64,000 nt of DNA, from assembly GCA_027493935.1 (NCBI GenBank), contig JAOSJV010000010.1:248001-312000 (forward strand), written 5' to 3'. Made by a program: the position numbers and the translations under genes. The notes beneath the pieces are model-generated. The model was not told the origin of the DNA, searched no databases, and saw nothing but the letters and a program-made list of their open reading frames with translations. Of the stretch, positions 34,994 to 45,253 are shown one piece after another (position 1 is the first letter of the stretch; each line of letters begins with the position of its first letter). The DNA is from Burkholderiales bacterium (lineage in GTDB: Bacteria > Pseudomonadota > Gammaproteobacteria > Burkholderiales > SG8-39).

Positions 34994-35485
34994 TCTCTTG
35001 CCTCCGTGTGGGTGTAGCGATCGGTGCGTTCGCCGCGGCACGGCGAGCGTGTCACCGGAAGTGCCGGACCATCAACGGATGATCGCGCGGGTGCGGGCGC
35101 GAGCGGCCGGCACCGCGTGGCGGGCGATGGGCCGCACGCCAGGACGAACGGCGCGGTCGCACGATCGGGCGTCCACACTGCGCGAAGCGCCTGCGGGCCG
35201 CCGCGGCGAACTCGCCGCGCGGAGTCGATTGTCCCCGAGAGCAGGCGCGCCAGCAACCGCCAGCCCACGCCCTCCCGAAGATCGCCATACCGTCAACGAG
35301 TTATGGAAAGCGTCGCGCCCGCGTGCGAGCGACGCCGCGGCTCCCCGTCGATACCGGCCGCCTCGCCCGCCGCGGCTGCCGGAAGCTTGCCCGATGGCGT
35401 GCGCACGCGCGCCGTCACATAATTGCAGCCGGCGTCGCGCCAGAGATCCGTACGCTTCGCGTCGCGGGGGACCGGGGTACCGGAG
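34994..35485. other. Intergenic region, 492 bases, no gene seen
   Basis: The region lies between divergent mscS and P450-like genes. All open frames here are Arg/Pro/Ala-rich products of high GC. It should hold two promoters, but I see no convincing -35/-10 pairs or strong repeats. Confidence 0.4.
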
Positions 35486-36848
35486 ATGCACATCGAGGTC
35501 CGAAGACTGTCCTGCTGGGACACGCTGCGGCTGCTGGTGCTCTTGGTCCTGCCTTCGTTCCTGTGGGGCGCGGTGGCCGCCAACCGCAGGCTCGTCGGTC
35601 TCCTCGTCCGGCTGGACGCCGGACGCCGGATCCTGTCCCTGCTCGAGCAGCTCAGGGTCAAGTACGGCTGCAACCACCTCTGGACGTGGTTCCCGCTCCG
35701 CAAGACGCTGCTCGTGCTCGATCCGGAGAGCGCCGACGCCCTGCTGCGCTCCGATGCGAACGCGGCCGACCCGGCGCTCAAGAAGCGCGCCGTGTCGCGC
35801 TTCGCACCCGGCGCGCTCGTCATCTCGAGCGGCGCGGAGTGGCCCGATCGCAGGGTGTTCAACGAGGCCGCGCTCGGCTTTGGTGCGTTGCACCCGCACT
35901 GCGACGCGTTCCGGGCGATCGCAGTCGACGAGGCGGGCAGGCTCGTCGGCGACGGCGTGAGCGCTTTGCGCTGGCCCGAGTTCGAGCGGCTCGGCATGCG
36001 CGTGTCCCACCAGGTGATTTTCGGACGCGGCCGGATCGAGCCGGCGATGGCGGGGCACCTCGCGCGCCTGGTCGCGCGCGGCAACTGGCTTCTGCCCCGG
36101 CACCGACGCGCTTACGCGGCGCTCCACGCGGCGATCGACGAGCATCTCGCGCGGCACCGAGCGCGTGCGGAAACCGGACCTCGGTCCGACGGTGCGCCGA
36201 CGTCGAGCGCCTGCCTGATGCACGACGCCGCCGCTCTGGCGGAGAAACAAGGCTTTGCGTCTTCGATCCGCGCGGCGAGCCAGGTCGCGTTCTGGCTGTT
36301 CGTGCTGAAGGACGCGGTGGAGCTGCACGTGGCGCGAACGCTCGCGCTGATCGCCGCCCACGCCGAGGTCCAGGAACGGGTACGGCAGGAGGTCCGTGCA
36401 CCGCCGCACCCGGGCACACGCGATGTCGATCGCTTCACCTATCTGGAGGCCTGTATTTCCGAGCAGCTGCGGCTCTGGACACCGGTGCCGATCCTGCTTC
36501 GGCGCGCGACGAGGCCCTTCCGCTTGCGGGGAGGAGATCCCGGTGGGGGCCGAGGAGCAGATGCTGATCCACGCCGGCCTTTTCCACCGCAGTCCGGGCC
36601 AGGTCGGCGCGCTCGCCGACCGCTTTTCTCCGGACGCCGTGACCGCGGCGTCGCCGCCGGTCTACTTCTTCAGCCGTCACCTGCAGTCGTGCGCCGGTCA
36701 GTTCCTCGTGCGCTTCGTGCTGAAGGCCGTGCTCGCGGCGCTGCTCGAGCGTCACCGGTTCGAGCTCGTCCGCCCGGGCATCGTGCCGGGCCGGATTCCC
36801 CACCTGTATGACCACTTCAAGATCGAGCTGCGTCCTTGCCGTGACTAG
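35486..36848 (+). CDS. Divergent cytochrome P450-like protein (frameshifted)
   Basis: About 453 aa after removing one G from the run at 36528-36531 (1363 nt = 3x454+1). A hydrophobic N-terminus (TLRLLVLLVLPSFLWGAVAA) may anchor it. P450 features: the K-helix ExxR in EACISEQLRLWTPVP, and the heme-ligand region FFSRHLQSCAGQFLVRF with Cys and the following x-Gly, but His and Gln replace the usual Gly and Arg of FxxGxRxCxG. The I-helix oxygen-activating Thr motif is not recognisable. A normal monooxygenase reaction is therefore doubtful. The stop lies inside the start region of the cyclase gene (GTG 36841), so the two are tightly coupled. Confidence 0.7.
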
Positions 36849-39800
36849 CGAGAGCCTGCCGAGCGAAAGCCACGCGCCCGAGCGTCGCCAGCTCACCGTC
36901 CTGCTGTGCGACCTCGTCGGCTGGACTGCGCTCTCGCAGCGGCTCGACGCCGAGGAGCTCGCCGAGGTCGTGCAGGGCTACCGGCAGCGCTGTACGGACC
37001 TCGTCACCCGCCACGGCGGCATGGTGGCGCAGTACGTGGGCGACGCGGTGCTCGCCTACTTCGGCTACCCGAGGCGCCGGGGCGCGCGGCGGCGGGGGAG
37101 CGGGCGCTCGCCATCGCGGCGGCGGAACGCGCGTCGACGGGCGGCGGCGCGGACGTCCACATCGGCATCGCGACCGGGATCGTCGTCGTCGGAAATCTGC
37201 TGGGCCAGGGCGTCCGCCCGGCCGAGCGCGGCATGGATCCCCAGGGCACCGCGCAGGTGTCCGCGGTCGGCAGCGCGCTCAATCTCGCGGCACGGCTGCA
37301 GTCGCTCGCCGGACCCGGCATGGTCGTCGTGTCCGACCAGACGCGCCGCCTGAGCCGGGGAATCTTCGAGTACCAGGATCTCGGGCGGCACGCGCTCAAG
37401 GGGTTCGACGCGCCGGTGCAGGTGTGGCGGGTCATCGGCGAGAGCCGCCCCCGCAGCCGCTTTCACGCGCTGCGCGCAGCCACGCTGACGCCGCTCGTCG
37501 ACCGTCAGTCCGAGCTGGACGCGCTGCGGCAGCTCTGGGACTCGGCGCGGGCGGGCCGCGGCCATGCGGTGCTCCTCACGAGCGAGCCCGGCGTCGGCAA
37601 GTCGCGGCTCGCCGACGAGGTCGCGCGCCAGATCGCGGGCGGCGACGCGGTGCGCCTGTGGTTCTATTGCGCCCCGCACCTGCAGGGCAGTCCGCTCGCG
37701 CCGCTCGTCCGCCAGATCGCTCTCGCCGCCGGATTCGCCGAGCGCGACGACGACGACGCGCGACTGCAGAAGCTGCTGGCGCTGATCCCGCATGCCGCGC
37801 AGGGCGCGGCCGACGCGTTGCCACTGCTCGCGAACCTGCTCGCGATCGGGAGCAAGGGCATGGACGCGCGGCTCGAAATGTCGCCGCAGCGGCGCAAGCG
37901 GCGGCTGTTCGAGGTGCTGATGCTGCTCCTCGCGCGCGCCGCGGCTCGCGGCCCGGTGCTGATGGTCGTCGAGGACCTGCACTGGATCGACCCCACTTCG
38001 GAGGAGCTGCTGGGACGGATCGTCGAGGAAGTAGGCAGGCTGCCGGTCCTCGCGATCTTCACGGCACGTCCCGAGTTCCAGCCGCACTGGCCCGATGCGG
38101 CGCCGCTCGTGCCCATGCGGCTCGCGCCGCTCGACCGGCCGGACGCGATCGCGATGATCGGGCTGCTGTGCGGGGAGCGGCGCGTCCCGGAGCAGACCGT
38201 CGCGCAGATCGCGGACCGCGCCGACGGACTGCCGCTCTTCATCGAGGATCTCACGCGGGACGTGCTGGAGCTCGCCGAGCTGCCCGCGAACGACGGCGCG
38301 ACCGAGCGCTCGCGCGCGTCCTTCGCGGTTCCGGCGACGCTCAGCGACGCGCTGATGTCGCGCCTCGATCGGCTGGGATCGGCGAAGGCGGTGGCGCAGA
38401 TCGGCGCGGTGATCGGGCGCGAGATCCCGTACCAGCTGCTCGCCGGGGTCGCGGCCCGGTCCGAGGAGGAACTGAAGGAGGCGCTGCACCGCCTGGTCGA
38501 GGCCGGGCTCATGATCCGGCGCCCGTCGACCGAGGTCATGACGTACGGGTTCAAGCACGCGCTGGTGCGCGACGCGGCATACTCCAGTCTCCTCAAGAAG
38601 GGCCAGACCGCGCTTCATGCGCGCGTCGCCAGGACCCTGGTCGAGCAGTTTCCCGAGGTCGCGGAGTCGCAGCCCGAAGTCCTCGCGCACCACTTCGAGG
38701 CCGCCGGCGATACCGACAGCGCAGTCCACTACCTGCTGCAGGCGGCGAAGCAGTCGACCCGCCGCTCGGGCTTCGTCGAGGCGATCGCCCAGCTCCAGCG
38801 CGCGCTCGGGCTGCTCGACGGCCTGCCGCCCTCGGGCGCACGGACGCGGCGCGCGCTGCGCGCGCACCTCGCCCTCGGCAGCGTATACGCGGAGCACCGC
38901 GGCTTCTCTTCGCCGGAATCGGGCGCGGCCTACCGGACCGCGCTCGGACTGTGCCGCGAGCTCGGTGAGGCTCCGGAGATCTTTCCGGTGCTCGCCGGCG
39001 TCGGCTCCTACGAGATCACGCGCGCCAACTTCGCGCACTGCCGCGCGCTCGCCGAGGAATGCCTCACGCGCGCCGGCGCGCAGCAGGCCGTGCCGATGCT
39101 CGTCATGGGCCACCTGCTCCTCGGCGGCACGCTGTTCCTGACCGCCGAATTCGCCGCGGCTCGGCGCGAGCTCGGGGAGGCGATTCGCCTGTACGAGCAG
39201 GACCAGGCCACGCGCCGCGGCAGGCAGGCGCTCTACATCCAGGACCAGAAGTCGACCGGGCTGTGCTACCTCGCACTCGCCCTGACCACGCTCGGCGACC
39301 TCGAGGGCGGGCGGCGCGCGGGCGAGCGCGGTCTCGAGCACTCGCGCTCGCTCGGCGGCGCGCACACGATCAACTTCTCGCTGTGCTATCTCGCGGCCGT
39401 GCACCACTTCCGCCGCGACGCGCGCGAGGCGCTGCGGCGCGCGACCGAATCGCTCGAGCTCGCGCGCGAGCAGGGGTTCGCCACCTGGATCGGCGTCTCG
39501 CAGATGATCCGCGGCGAGGCCCTGGTGAGCGAGGGTAAGCTCGAGGCGGGGCTGGGGGAGATCACCGCAGGCATGGCGGCCCACCGGTCGATGGACGCCC
39601 TCACCTACCAGCCGTTCGGGCTGTCGCTGCTCGTGAAGGGCCTGCTCGCCGCCGGCCGGCTCGACGAGGCGCTCGTCGCGGTCGACGAGGCGCTCGCGAT
39701 CAGCGGGCGGACCGGCGAGCGCTTCTATCTCGCGGAGCTTCTGCGTCTCAAGGGGCGGGTCCTCGCCGAGCGCGGCAGCAACGCCGAGGCCGAGCGCTGG

Positions 39801-40004
39801 CTGCGCGAGGCGATCGGGATCGCGCGCGCGCAAGGCGCGCGGCTCTTCGCGCTGCGCGCGGCGGTGAGCCTCTGCGGCGCGCTCGAACGGACGCGGCGTG
39901 AAGCCGCGCTGCGCGAAGTGCTGGCGCCCGTCCTCGGCACGTTCGGGGACGACGTCGACGCGCCCGACCTTCGCGAGGCGCGCAGCCTCCTCGCGCCGGG
40001 CTAG
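36841..40004 (+). CDS. Class III adenylate/guanylate cyclase with AAA ATPase and TPR domains (frameshifted)
   Basis: About 1054 aa if one base is added in the C-run 37068-37070 (3164 nt = 3x1054+2), restoring YFGYPEAPGRAAAGERAL. The cyclase domain (~1-190) has both metal Asp residues (LCDLVGWTALSQRL; GDAVLAYFG) and GSALNLAARLQSLAG with the transition-state Arg. An AAA/STAND ATPase follows with Walker A SEPGVGKSRL near 251 and Walker B-like LMVVEDLHWIDPTSEELL. The C-terminal ~450 residues are TPR-like helices. Such proteins make cAMP (or cGMP) under control of a sensory ATPase module. GTG 36841 is chosen; ATG 36808 would lengthen the overlap with the P450 gene. Confidence 0.88.
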
Positions 40005-41861
40005 CCCGGTGCCTTCCGCTCCGACCAGTCCCGGATCGCCGCGCGCGCCGCCGCGTAGCCGCGCTCGACGATCTCGTCGATGCGGTCGAAGTCGAGCAGG
40101 CGGAGGTCGGCCATCGGGATGCGCAGGTACAGGCTCGCCGCGTCGGCGCTGCGCCGCTCGCGCGACCAGTAAACGCTCGCGACCAGCGCGCTGCGCGTGA
40201 GCAGGCTCACGATCGAGGGCGGCTCGCTCCGCCCGTCGACCGGATGGATCCGGTCCCAGAGCAGTCGCCACCCCCGACGACTCGAGCGCGCCGTCCGACG
40301 GCGAGCGCATCTCGACCTCGGCGCTGACGTCGACCGCGAGCACGTGGCCGATCTCGGGCTTCGCGGCCATCAGGTCGATCGGCAGGTTGTTCACCAGCCC
40401 GCCGTCGACGTGCAGGTCGCCGCCGAGGCTGACCGGCGGCAGCACGCCCGGCAGCGCGATGCTCGCCCGGATCGCGCTTGCGAGCGGGCCCCGCTCGTGC
40501 ACCGTCTGCGCCGCGCGCGAGAGGTTCGTCGATACGCACAGGTAAGGCAGCGGGAGGTCCTCGATCGCGGAGGCGCCGAAGACACGCTCGAGCTTCGCCC
40601 GGATGCGCCGCCCCGCGAGCAGCGCGACCACGGGCAGGGTCGGATCCTTGAGCGAGGAGAAGTGCTCCTTGCACTGCGCCAGCGCCTCGGCCGGCGAGCG
40701 CCGCTGCGCGACGAGCGCCGCGATGATCGCGCCGACGCTCGTGCCGCCGACCCAGTCGATCGGGACCTGCGCCTCGGCGAGCGCGCGCAGCACGCCGAGA
40801 TGCGCGAAGCCGCGTGCGCCGCCGCCGCCGAGCACGAGCCCGATCCCCGCCCCGTTCAGACAGCGCGCGAGGCGCGCGAGATCGTCCGCGCTGTCGGCCG
40901 TCACGTGGTAGTGGCAGTCGACCTCGCGCCCCGCGAGGACGGCGGGCGCGGCGGCGGCCCCGGACGCCGCGTGCAGCAGGACGAGACTGCGGCGGGGGGC
41001 GCGACCGCCGCGCCACCGTTCGGCGAGCGCGCGCTCGGCCTCGCCCGGCTCCGGGGCCGCGGCGTCGACGACGAACACAACGTGGTCGGCCTGGCGCACC
41101 GCCCGCTCGGTCCAGCGGGTCAACTGCGGCTCGGCCTGGTAGACGACGAAGCGATGCCCGAGCTCCTGCTCGTTCAGCCACTGCACGAGGCGGCGGCTCG
41201 CGGCATCGTCGTCCGCACAGTGCGCAAGCCCGCGGTGTCCCAGCGCATCGTCGACGTACCGTGCGTCGAGGTGCAGCGTGCGGCCGAGCCGGGCGAGCGC
41301 GGCGCCCAGCCGGCGCGTGAATTCCGCGGTCGCGGGATCCGCGCCGGAGGGCACCACGGCAAGGGTCCTGACTTCCGCGGCCGCACGCCCGGGAACGACC
41401 CGGCGATGGCGCAGGCGCGCGCTCAGGAGCGCGCTGATCTGCCGCAGCACTGCGGGCTGGCGCTCGATCAATCGATGGAAGGCGGCCGCCGAGATCCGCG
41501 CGAGCAGCGTGTCGCGCACCGCGAGCACGGTCGCCGAGCGCCGCTCCGCCGAGAGGAGCGCCATCTCGCCCAGGACCTCCCCGGCGGCGATGTCGTTCAG
41601 CGCCAGCCCGCCCATGCTGTCGTCGATCACCCGCAGCCGCCCGCAGAGGACGGTGTAGGCCGCGTCCCCCGGGTCGCCGCGTCGGAACAGCACCTCGCCG
41701 CCGCGCAGCGCCACCCACTGCGCGTCGGCCTGCAGTTCGGCGAGCGCTTCGCGGTCGGCGGCGCCGAAGAGCGCCGCGAGGTGCGCGGCGAGCTGAGCGC
41801 TCCAGAACCCGCGCGGCTCGTTCTCGGACCCGCTCGGCGGAATGGACTCGACCTTGGACAT
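40001..41861 (-). CDS. Patatin-like phospholipase with cyclic-nucleotide-binding domain (frameshifted)
   Basis: About 619 aa after deleting one base from the C-run 40271-40275 (1861 nt = 3x620+1), which joins DGALESSG to WRLLWDRIHPVDG. The N-terminal cNMP-binding fold (~30-150) has VLFRRGDPGDAAYTVLCGRL and AAGEVLGEMALLSAERRSAT, the phosphate-binding cassette. The NTE-like patatin domain (~330-530) has oxyanion GGGGARGFAHLGVL, nucleophile GGTSVGAII and DGGLVNNLPI. It should be a lysophospholipase gated by cyclic nucleotide. It ends four bases into the convergent cyclase gene (overlap 40001-40004), whose product could supply the ligand. Confidence 0.88.
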
Positions 41862-42094
41862 GGATGCCCCTGTGCGCGGGCCGGCCGGTGCATCGACCCG
41901 CCGGGAATCATACGCCCGCCGCCCAGCGTGAATGGTTCACACCGCGCAGCCGTACCGGTTCACGGATTTCCGCCGCTGCGGGCGCGAAGATGCATCCCAT
42001 CAGCGCTTCGCTGGAACGGTTCCAGAAAGGAGGACAGCTGATACCGAGGTAGCCAGTCGGAGTAGGAATGACCATTGCTGATCACCCCCTCCAC

Positions 42095-42128
42095 GGATCC
42101 GGACGAGCGGCTTTCCCGCATCCGGCTC
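42095..42128 (-). ncRNA. Group II intron domain V
   Basis: The 34-base element starts GAGCCGGATGCGGGAAAG, with the catalytic AGC triad at positions 2-4, a GAAA-type loop and a two-base bulge (TC) on the 3' side, followed by GTCCGGATCC. This is the ribozyme core and fixes the intron's orientation and approximate 3' end. Confidence 0.82.
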
Positions 42129-42133
42129 TTGCC

Positions 42134-43612
42134 TCAGGTGATGACGCCAAAGCGACGTAGAGGATAGGGATGGCACACGCGCGCAACGGGCAGCCAACGC
42201 CGGAGCAGGCGCCGCATGCGCTCCCAGCGCACCCGGCCGCGCTGGCTGCGCCGGCACAGCGCGCGATGCCAGAGTCGACCGACGTGGAACCGGAACAGAT
42301 GCAGCGCCGGGCTGTTCATGGGAACCCCGTAATAGCGGAAGTGCCCATCGACGACCGCGCTCAACCATTGACCCTGCGCAGGGATGGGCGCATGCATGCG
42401 TCGCCGCAACTCGGCTTTCACCTCGCGCAGCTTCGCCTGCAGGCGCTTGCGCATCGTCTGCCGCAGCACCGTGAAGCGTCCATTGCTTCGTTTGGTCGCG
42501 CAGATATGCGTGAAGCCAAGGAAGTTGAACGTCTCGGGCTTCCCGAGCCCCTTGCGTGCACGGCGCTCGGCCGCATACGGGCCGAACTCCAGCAGCCGGG
42601 TCTTCTCCGGATGCAGCTCAAGCGCGAACTTGGCCAACCGCTCGGCCAGTGCCCCGCGGAACCGCTCGGCATCGGACTTCACCTGGAAGCCGAGCGCAAT
42701 GTCGTCGGCGTATCGCACGACGATCATCTCGCCGCGCGCATGCGTTCGGCGCCACGCCCGCACCCACAGGTCGAACGCGTAGTGGAGGTAGATGTTGGCC
42801 AGGAGCGGCGATGCACTGCCCCCCTGGGGCGTACCCACCTCCGTACGCATGCGCTTGCCATCCTCCAGCACGCCGGCGTTCAGCCACTTCTGGATGAGCC
42901 GCACGACGCGCCGATCCGCGATGCGGTGCTCGATGAACTTCACCAGCCACCCGTGATCGATCGAATCGAAGAAGCCACGGATGTCCACATCGAGTACCCA
43001 GTTCACCGGCCTCGTGAGCAGGCCCACGTACAACGCATCCAGGCAATTGTGCTGGCTGCGCCTGGGGCGAAACCCGTACGAGAAGCCGAGGAAGTCCGTC
43101 TCGTAGATGGCGTTCAGCACCTCGACGGCGGCCCGCTGGACGAGCTTGTCCTCCAGCGCCGTCACCCCAAGCGGGCGTTGCCCGCCGCCGTCTTTGGCGA
43201 TGTACACCCGACGCACCGGCCTTGCCCGGTACGCGCCCCGCTGGAGCCGCTCCGAGAGGTCCTGAAGATGCTCCTCCAGTGCCTCGCCGTAGTGACGCCA
43301 GGTCTCGCCGTCCACACCCGGGGCGGCTTCCTTCTTCAAGCCGAAGTAGGCCGTGCGCAGCGTGTCGAGGCTGTAGACATGGTGCAGGAGCGCGGTGAAC
43401 CGCATCGTCCTGTCCTTCTTTGCCGCTTGACGTACCCGCTCGAGTGCACTGCGCACGCCTTCCCGGCTTTGCATCCGGAGCGTGTTTTGCTCTGGCAGGT
43501 TCCCTTTGGCCAGACCCCTTCCCTCCATCCCCTCCGCGGCCGGTCGCCCGGCCTTGTTCGGGGACTTCGTCGGTACTGCGGATCTGTCCGACTTCCCTTG
43601 TCCGTTCATCAT
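42134..43612 (-). CDS. ltrA: Group II intron reverse transcriptase/maturase
   Basis: 492 aa from the first of two adjacent ATG codons (43612, 43609). RT blocks: GVDGETWRHYGEALEEHL, RPVRRVYIAKDGGGQRPLG, NWVLDVDIRGFFDSIDH, GTPQGGSASPLLANIYLHY and the catalytic VVRYADDIALGF near residue 299. The maturase (X) domain follows (GKPETFNFLGFTH, then basic helices to LRRFGVIT). No HNH endonuclease domain is present, so retrohoming would depend on nascent-strand priming. The RT is uninterrupted, suggesting the intron could be active. Confidence 0.93.
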   Translation of the reverse strand: MMNGQGKSDRSAVPTKSPNKAGRPAAEGMEGRGLAKGNLPEQNTLRMQSREGVRSALERVRQAAKKDRTMRFTALLHHVYSLDTLRTAYFGLKKEAAPGVDGETWRHYGEALEEHLQDLSERLQRGAYRARPVRRVYIAKDGGGQRPLGVTALEDKLVQRAAVEVLNAIYETDFLGFSYGFRPRRSQHNCLDALYVGLLTRPVNWVLDVDIRGFFDSIDHGWLVKFIEHRIADRRVVRLIQKWLNAGVLEDGKRMRTEVGTPQGGSASPLLANIYLHYAFDLWVRAWRRTHARGEMIVVRYADDIALGFQVKSDAERFRGALAERLAKFALELHPEKTRLLEFGPYAAERRARKGLGKPETFNFLGFTHICATKRSNGRFTVLRQTMRKRLQAKLREVKAELRRRMHAPIPAQGQWLSAVVDGHFRYYGVPMNSPALHLFRFHVGRLWHRALCRRSQRGRVRWERMRRLLRRWLPVARVCHPYPLRRFGVIT

Positions 43613-43976
43613 CGGCGTACGTCGATCGACTTCCCGACACGGCCCGCTGTTCTGGGCGAACAAGGGATCTCCCGGCTCCCGCGCAAGGTGTTTCCGTACG
43701 TGCACGGGGTCTGTGACCGCGCAGGGTCCCGACGCATCTTGCGAGATCGATGCGCCGGATGTGGCCTTCCGCTTCTCCTTACAGCGTCGGCACCCCGGAG
43801 GAAGCTTCTTTCGCGGCTGAATACCCGGCCCGCACGTACCCCTGTCAACGCTTCGACGCCGCCCTTGCGGGCGACTCCGCATGACTCGGGGCCGGTGTGG
43901 GTCGCTACACCTTCACCGTGTAACTCTTTCATTTACAACACCTCGCCGGTTTAGCCGGCGCACAAGGAGACACACC

Positions 43977-44180
43977 ATGAGGAAACTCACCGTTCTGATG
44001 ACCGTTATCGGTCTTTCCGCCATCGCGCCGCTCGCCGCGGCCGACACCGCCCAGCTCGAGCTGCTGCCGACGGTGGCCGGCATCGAGCGCACGCAGTACA
44101 TCCGCGACGAGAGCCCGTCCGCGGTCGCGAACGACGACGCGTTCTACGCGCGCGGCACCGGCGGCGTCTCGCCCCAGTAA
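43977..44180 (+). CDS. Small exported protein
   Basis: 67 aa from ATG 43977 with AAGGAG seven bases upstream. A clear Sec signal peptide (KLTVLMTVIGLSAIAPLAAA, cleavage after AAA-D) leaves a ~45-residue mature peptide with TVAGIERTQYIRDESPSAVA and FYARGTGGVSPQ. I do not recognise the family. The group II intron is inserted just before its ribosome-binding site on the opposite strand, so the original promoter is probably displaced. A strong terminator follows. Confidence 0.65.
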   Translation: MRKLTVLMTVIGLSAIAPLAAADTAQLELLPTVAGIERTQYIRDESPSAVANDDAFYARGTGGVSPQ

Positions 44181-44199
44181 GGCGCGGCGCACCTTGGGA

Positions 44200-44223
44200 G
44201 CCCGGCCACGGCCGGGCTTTTTT
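44200..44223 (+). terminator. Rho-independent terminator of the small exported-protein gene
   Basis: GCCCGGC-CACG-GCCGGGC, a 7-bp GC stem with 4-base loop, is followed by six T (44218-44223). It starts 20 bases after the stop codon. It is the clearest intrinsic terminator in the window. Confidence 0.88.
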
Positions 44224-44240
44224 CTTGCGCGGCGCGCCGC

Positions 44241-44900
44241 CTACCAGGCGCGCGGCGGCCGGCGCCGGATCACGATCTTCCCGCCATCGCTCGCGACGTA
44301 GCCGCCGGTGGTGAGATCCTTCATGATCCGGCTCACCATCTCGCGCGAGGAGCTCACGCGATCGGCGATGTCCTGCTGGGTGAGGCGCTCGTCGATGACC
44401 AGGCGGCCGTCCGTCTCCTTCGCCAGATCGAGCAGCAGCTTCACCACCCGCCCGTACACGTCGAGGAGCGCGAGGTCCTTCAGGCTCTCGGTCATGTGGC
44501 GCGCGCGCCCGATCAGCCCGCGGATGAGCTGCAGCGCGGCGTCGGGGTGGCTCGCGAGGAACGCCCGCAGCACGTCGTTCGCGACCACCGCCATCCTGCA
44601 GGGCTCGAGCGTCGCCACCGAGGCCGAGCGCGGCCCCTCGTCGAGCGCGAGCTCGCCGAAATACTCGCCCGGACCCTGGACATTCAGCACGAGATCCTTG
44701 CCGTGCTCGTCGCTGACGAACACCTTCACGCGGCCGGACAGGATCACGTACAGCGAGTCGCTGCGCTCGCCCTCGGTCACGACGATGGTGTTCTTCGGGA
44801 ACGTGCGCACGATCGCCGCCTCGGCGAGCGCGGCGAATTCCTCCGGGGAGAGCCCGGCGAACAGCGCCACGGCCTTCAGCGACTCGACGGTGGAGAGCAT
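44241..44900 (-). CDS. Crp/Fnr-family transcriptional regulator
   Basis: 219 aa. The N-terminal cyclic-nucleotide-binding beta-roll (LFAGLSPEEFAALAEAAI; GERSDSLYVILSGRVKVFVS; PGEYFGELALDEGPRSASVA) has a Gly-Glu-Leu-Ala phosphate-binding cassette and RSAS, consistent with cNMP binding. The C-terminal winged helix is LTQQDIADRVSSSREMVSRI with recognition helix SSREMVSRIMKDL. There is no N-terminal Cys cluster, so it is Crp-like rather than Fnr-like. With a cyclase gene and a cNMP-binding patatin ~4 kb away it may read the same second messenger. No strong ribosome-binding site is seen at 44900. Confidence 0.88.
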   Translation of the reverse strand: MLSTVESLKAVALFAGLSPEEFAALAEAAIVRTFPKNTIVVTEGERSDSLYVILSGRVKVFVSDEHGKDLVLNVQGPGEYFGELALDEGPRSASVATLEPCRMAVVANDVLRAFLASHPDAALQLIRGLIGRARHMTESLKDLALLDVYGRVVKLLLDLAKETDGRLVIDERLTQQDIADRVSSSREMVSRIMKDLTTGGYVASDGGKIVIRRRPPRAW

Positions 44901-45085
44901 CCGCACAACCCGATGGGCAGCGTGCCTATCATAGCGCAGCCCCTCGCCCAGCCGCGCGGGCGAGCGTGAACGTCTCACACCAAAGCGGTGCGGTGCCATG
45001 CAGACCGCCCGGCGGCAGACGCCTATTCTGCGGGCATGCATCGGCGCGGCGCGTGCGCCCGATGCACGGTCCACAGGAGGAAGGC

Positions 45086-45253
45086 ATGAGACTCGCCCGG
45101 ATGGTCGCGCTCGGTGCGGCGCACCGACCGTGGCGGCGCGACCAAGGGCGCGACGGCCGGGGCGCGGGGCTGCGCGCGAACGCCGGCTGTCGCGGCGGGA
45201 TGATAGGATTCCCCGCATCCGAGCGCATTCAGAGCCCCCGCACGCCATGCTGA
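45086..45253 (+). CDS. Possible small protein
   Basis: 55 codons from ATG 45086, preceded by AGGAGG at five-base spacing, the only argument for it. The product MRLARMVALGAAHRPWRRD is basic and low-complexity, and its stop overlaps the DUF1840 start. It could be a leader peptide or chance. The remainder of the 44901-45246 gap shows no gene. Confidence 0.25.
   Translation: MRLARMVALGAAHRPWRRDQGRDGRGAGLRANAGCRGGMIGFPASERIQSPRTPC

Larger units (their letters stand above)
42056..43963 (-). mobile_element. Group II intron with encoded reverse transcriptase
   Basis: The 5' end is set at GTGCGCC (43963-43957, minus strand), a standard group II start, followed by a GCCGGC-TAAA-CCGGC hairpin. The 3' end is placed near 42056 (..CTCCGAC), after domain V (42128-42095) and a domain VI-like stem. 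Size is about 1.9 kb. The encoded protein occupies 43612-42134. The intron is antisense to the small gene at 43977, and its 5' boundary lies immediately next to that gene's AAGGAG ribosome-binding site. Exact ends need comparison with an empty site. Confidence 0.8.

Noticed and set aside
36808..37353. Short stand-alone cyclase gene separate from the ATPase/TPR gene
   Set aside because: The cyclase domain is cut in the middle. Adding one base at 37068-37070 joins it smoothly to the remaining cyclase motifs and the ATPase, so one gene is the better explanation.
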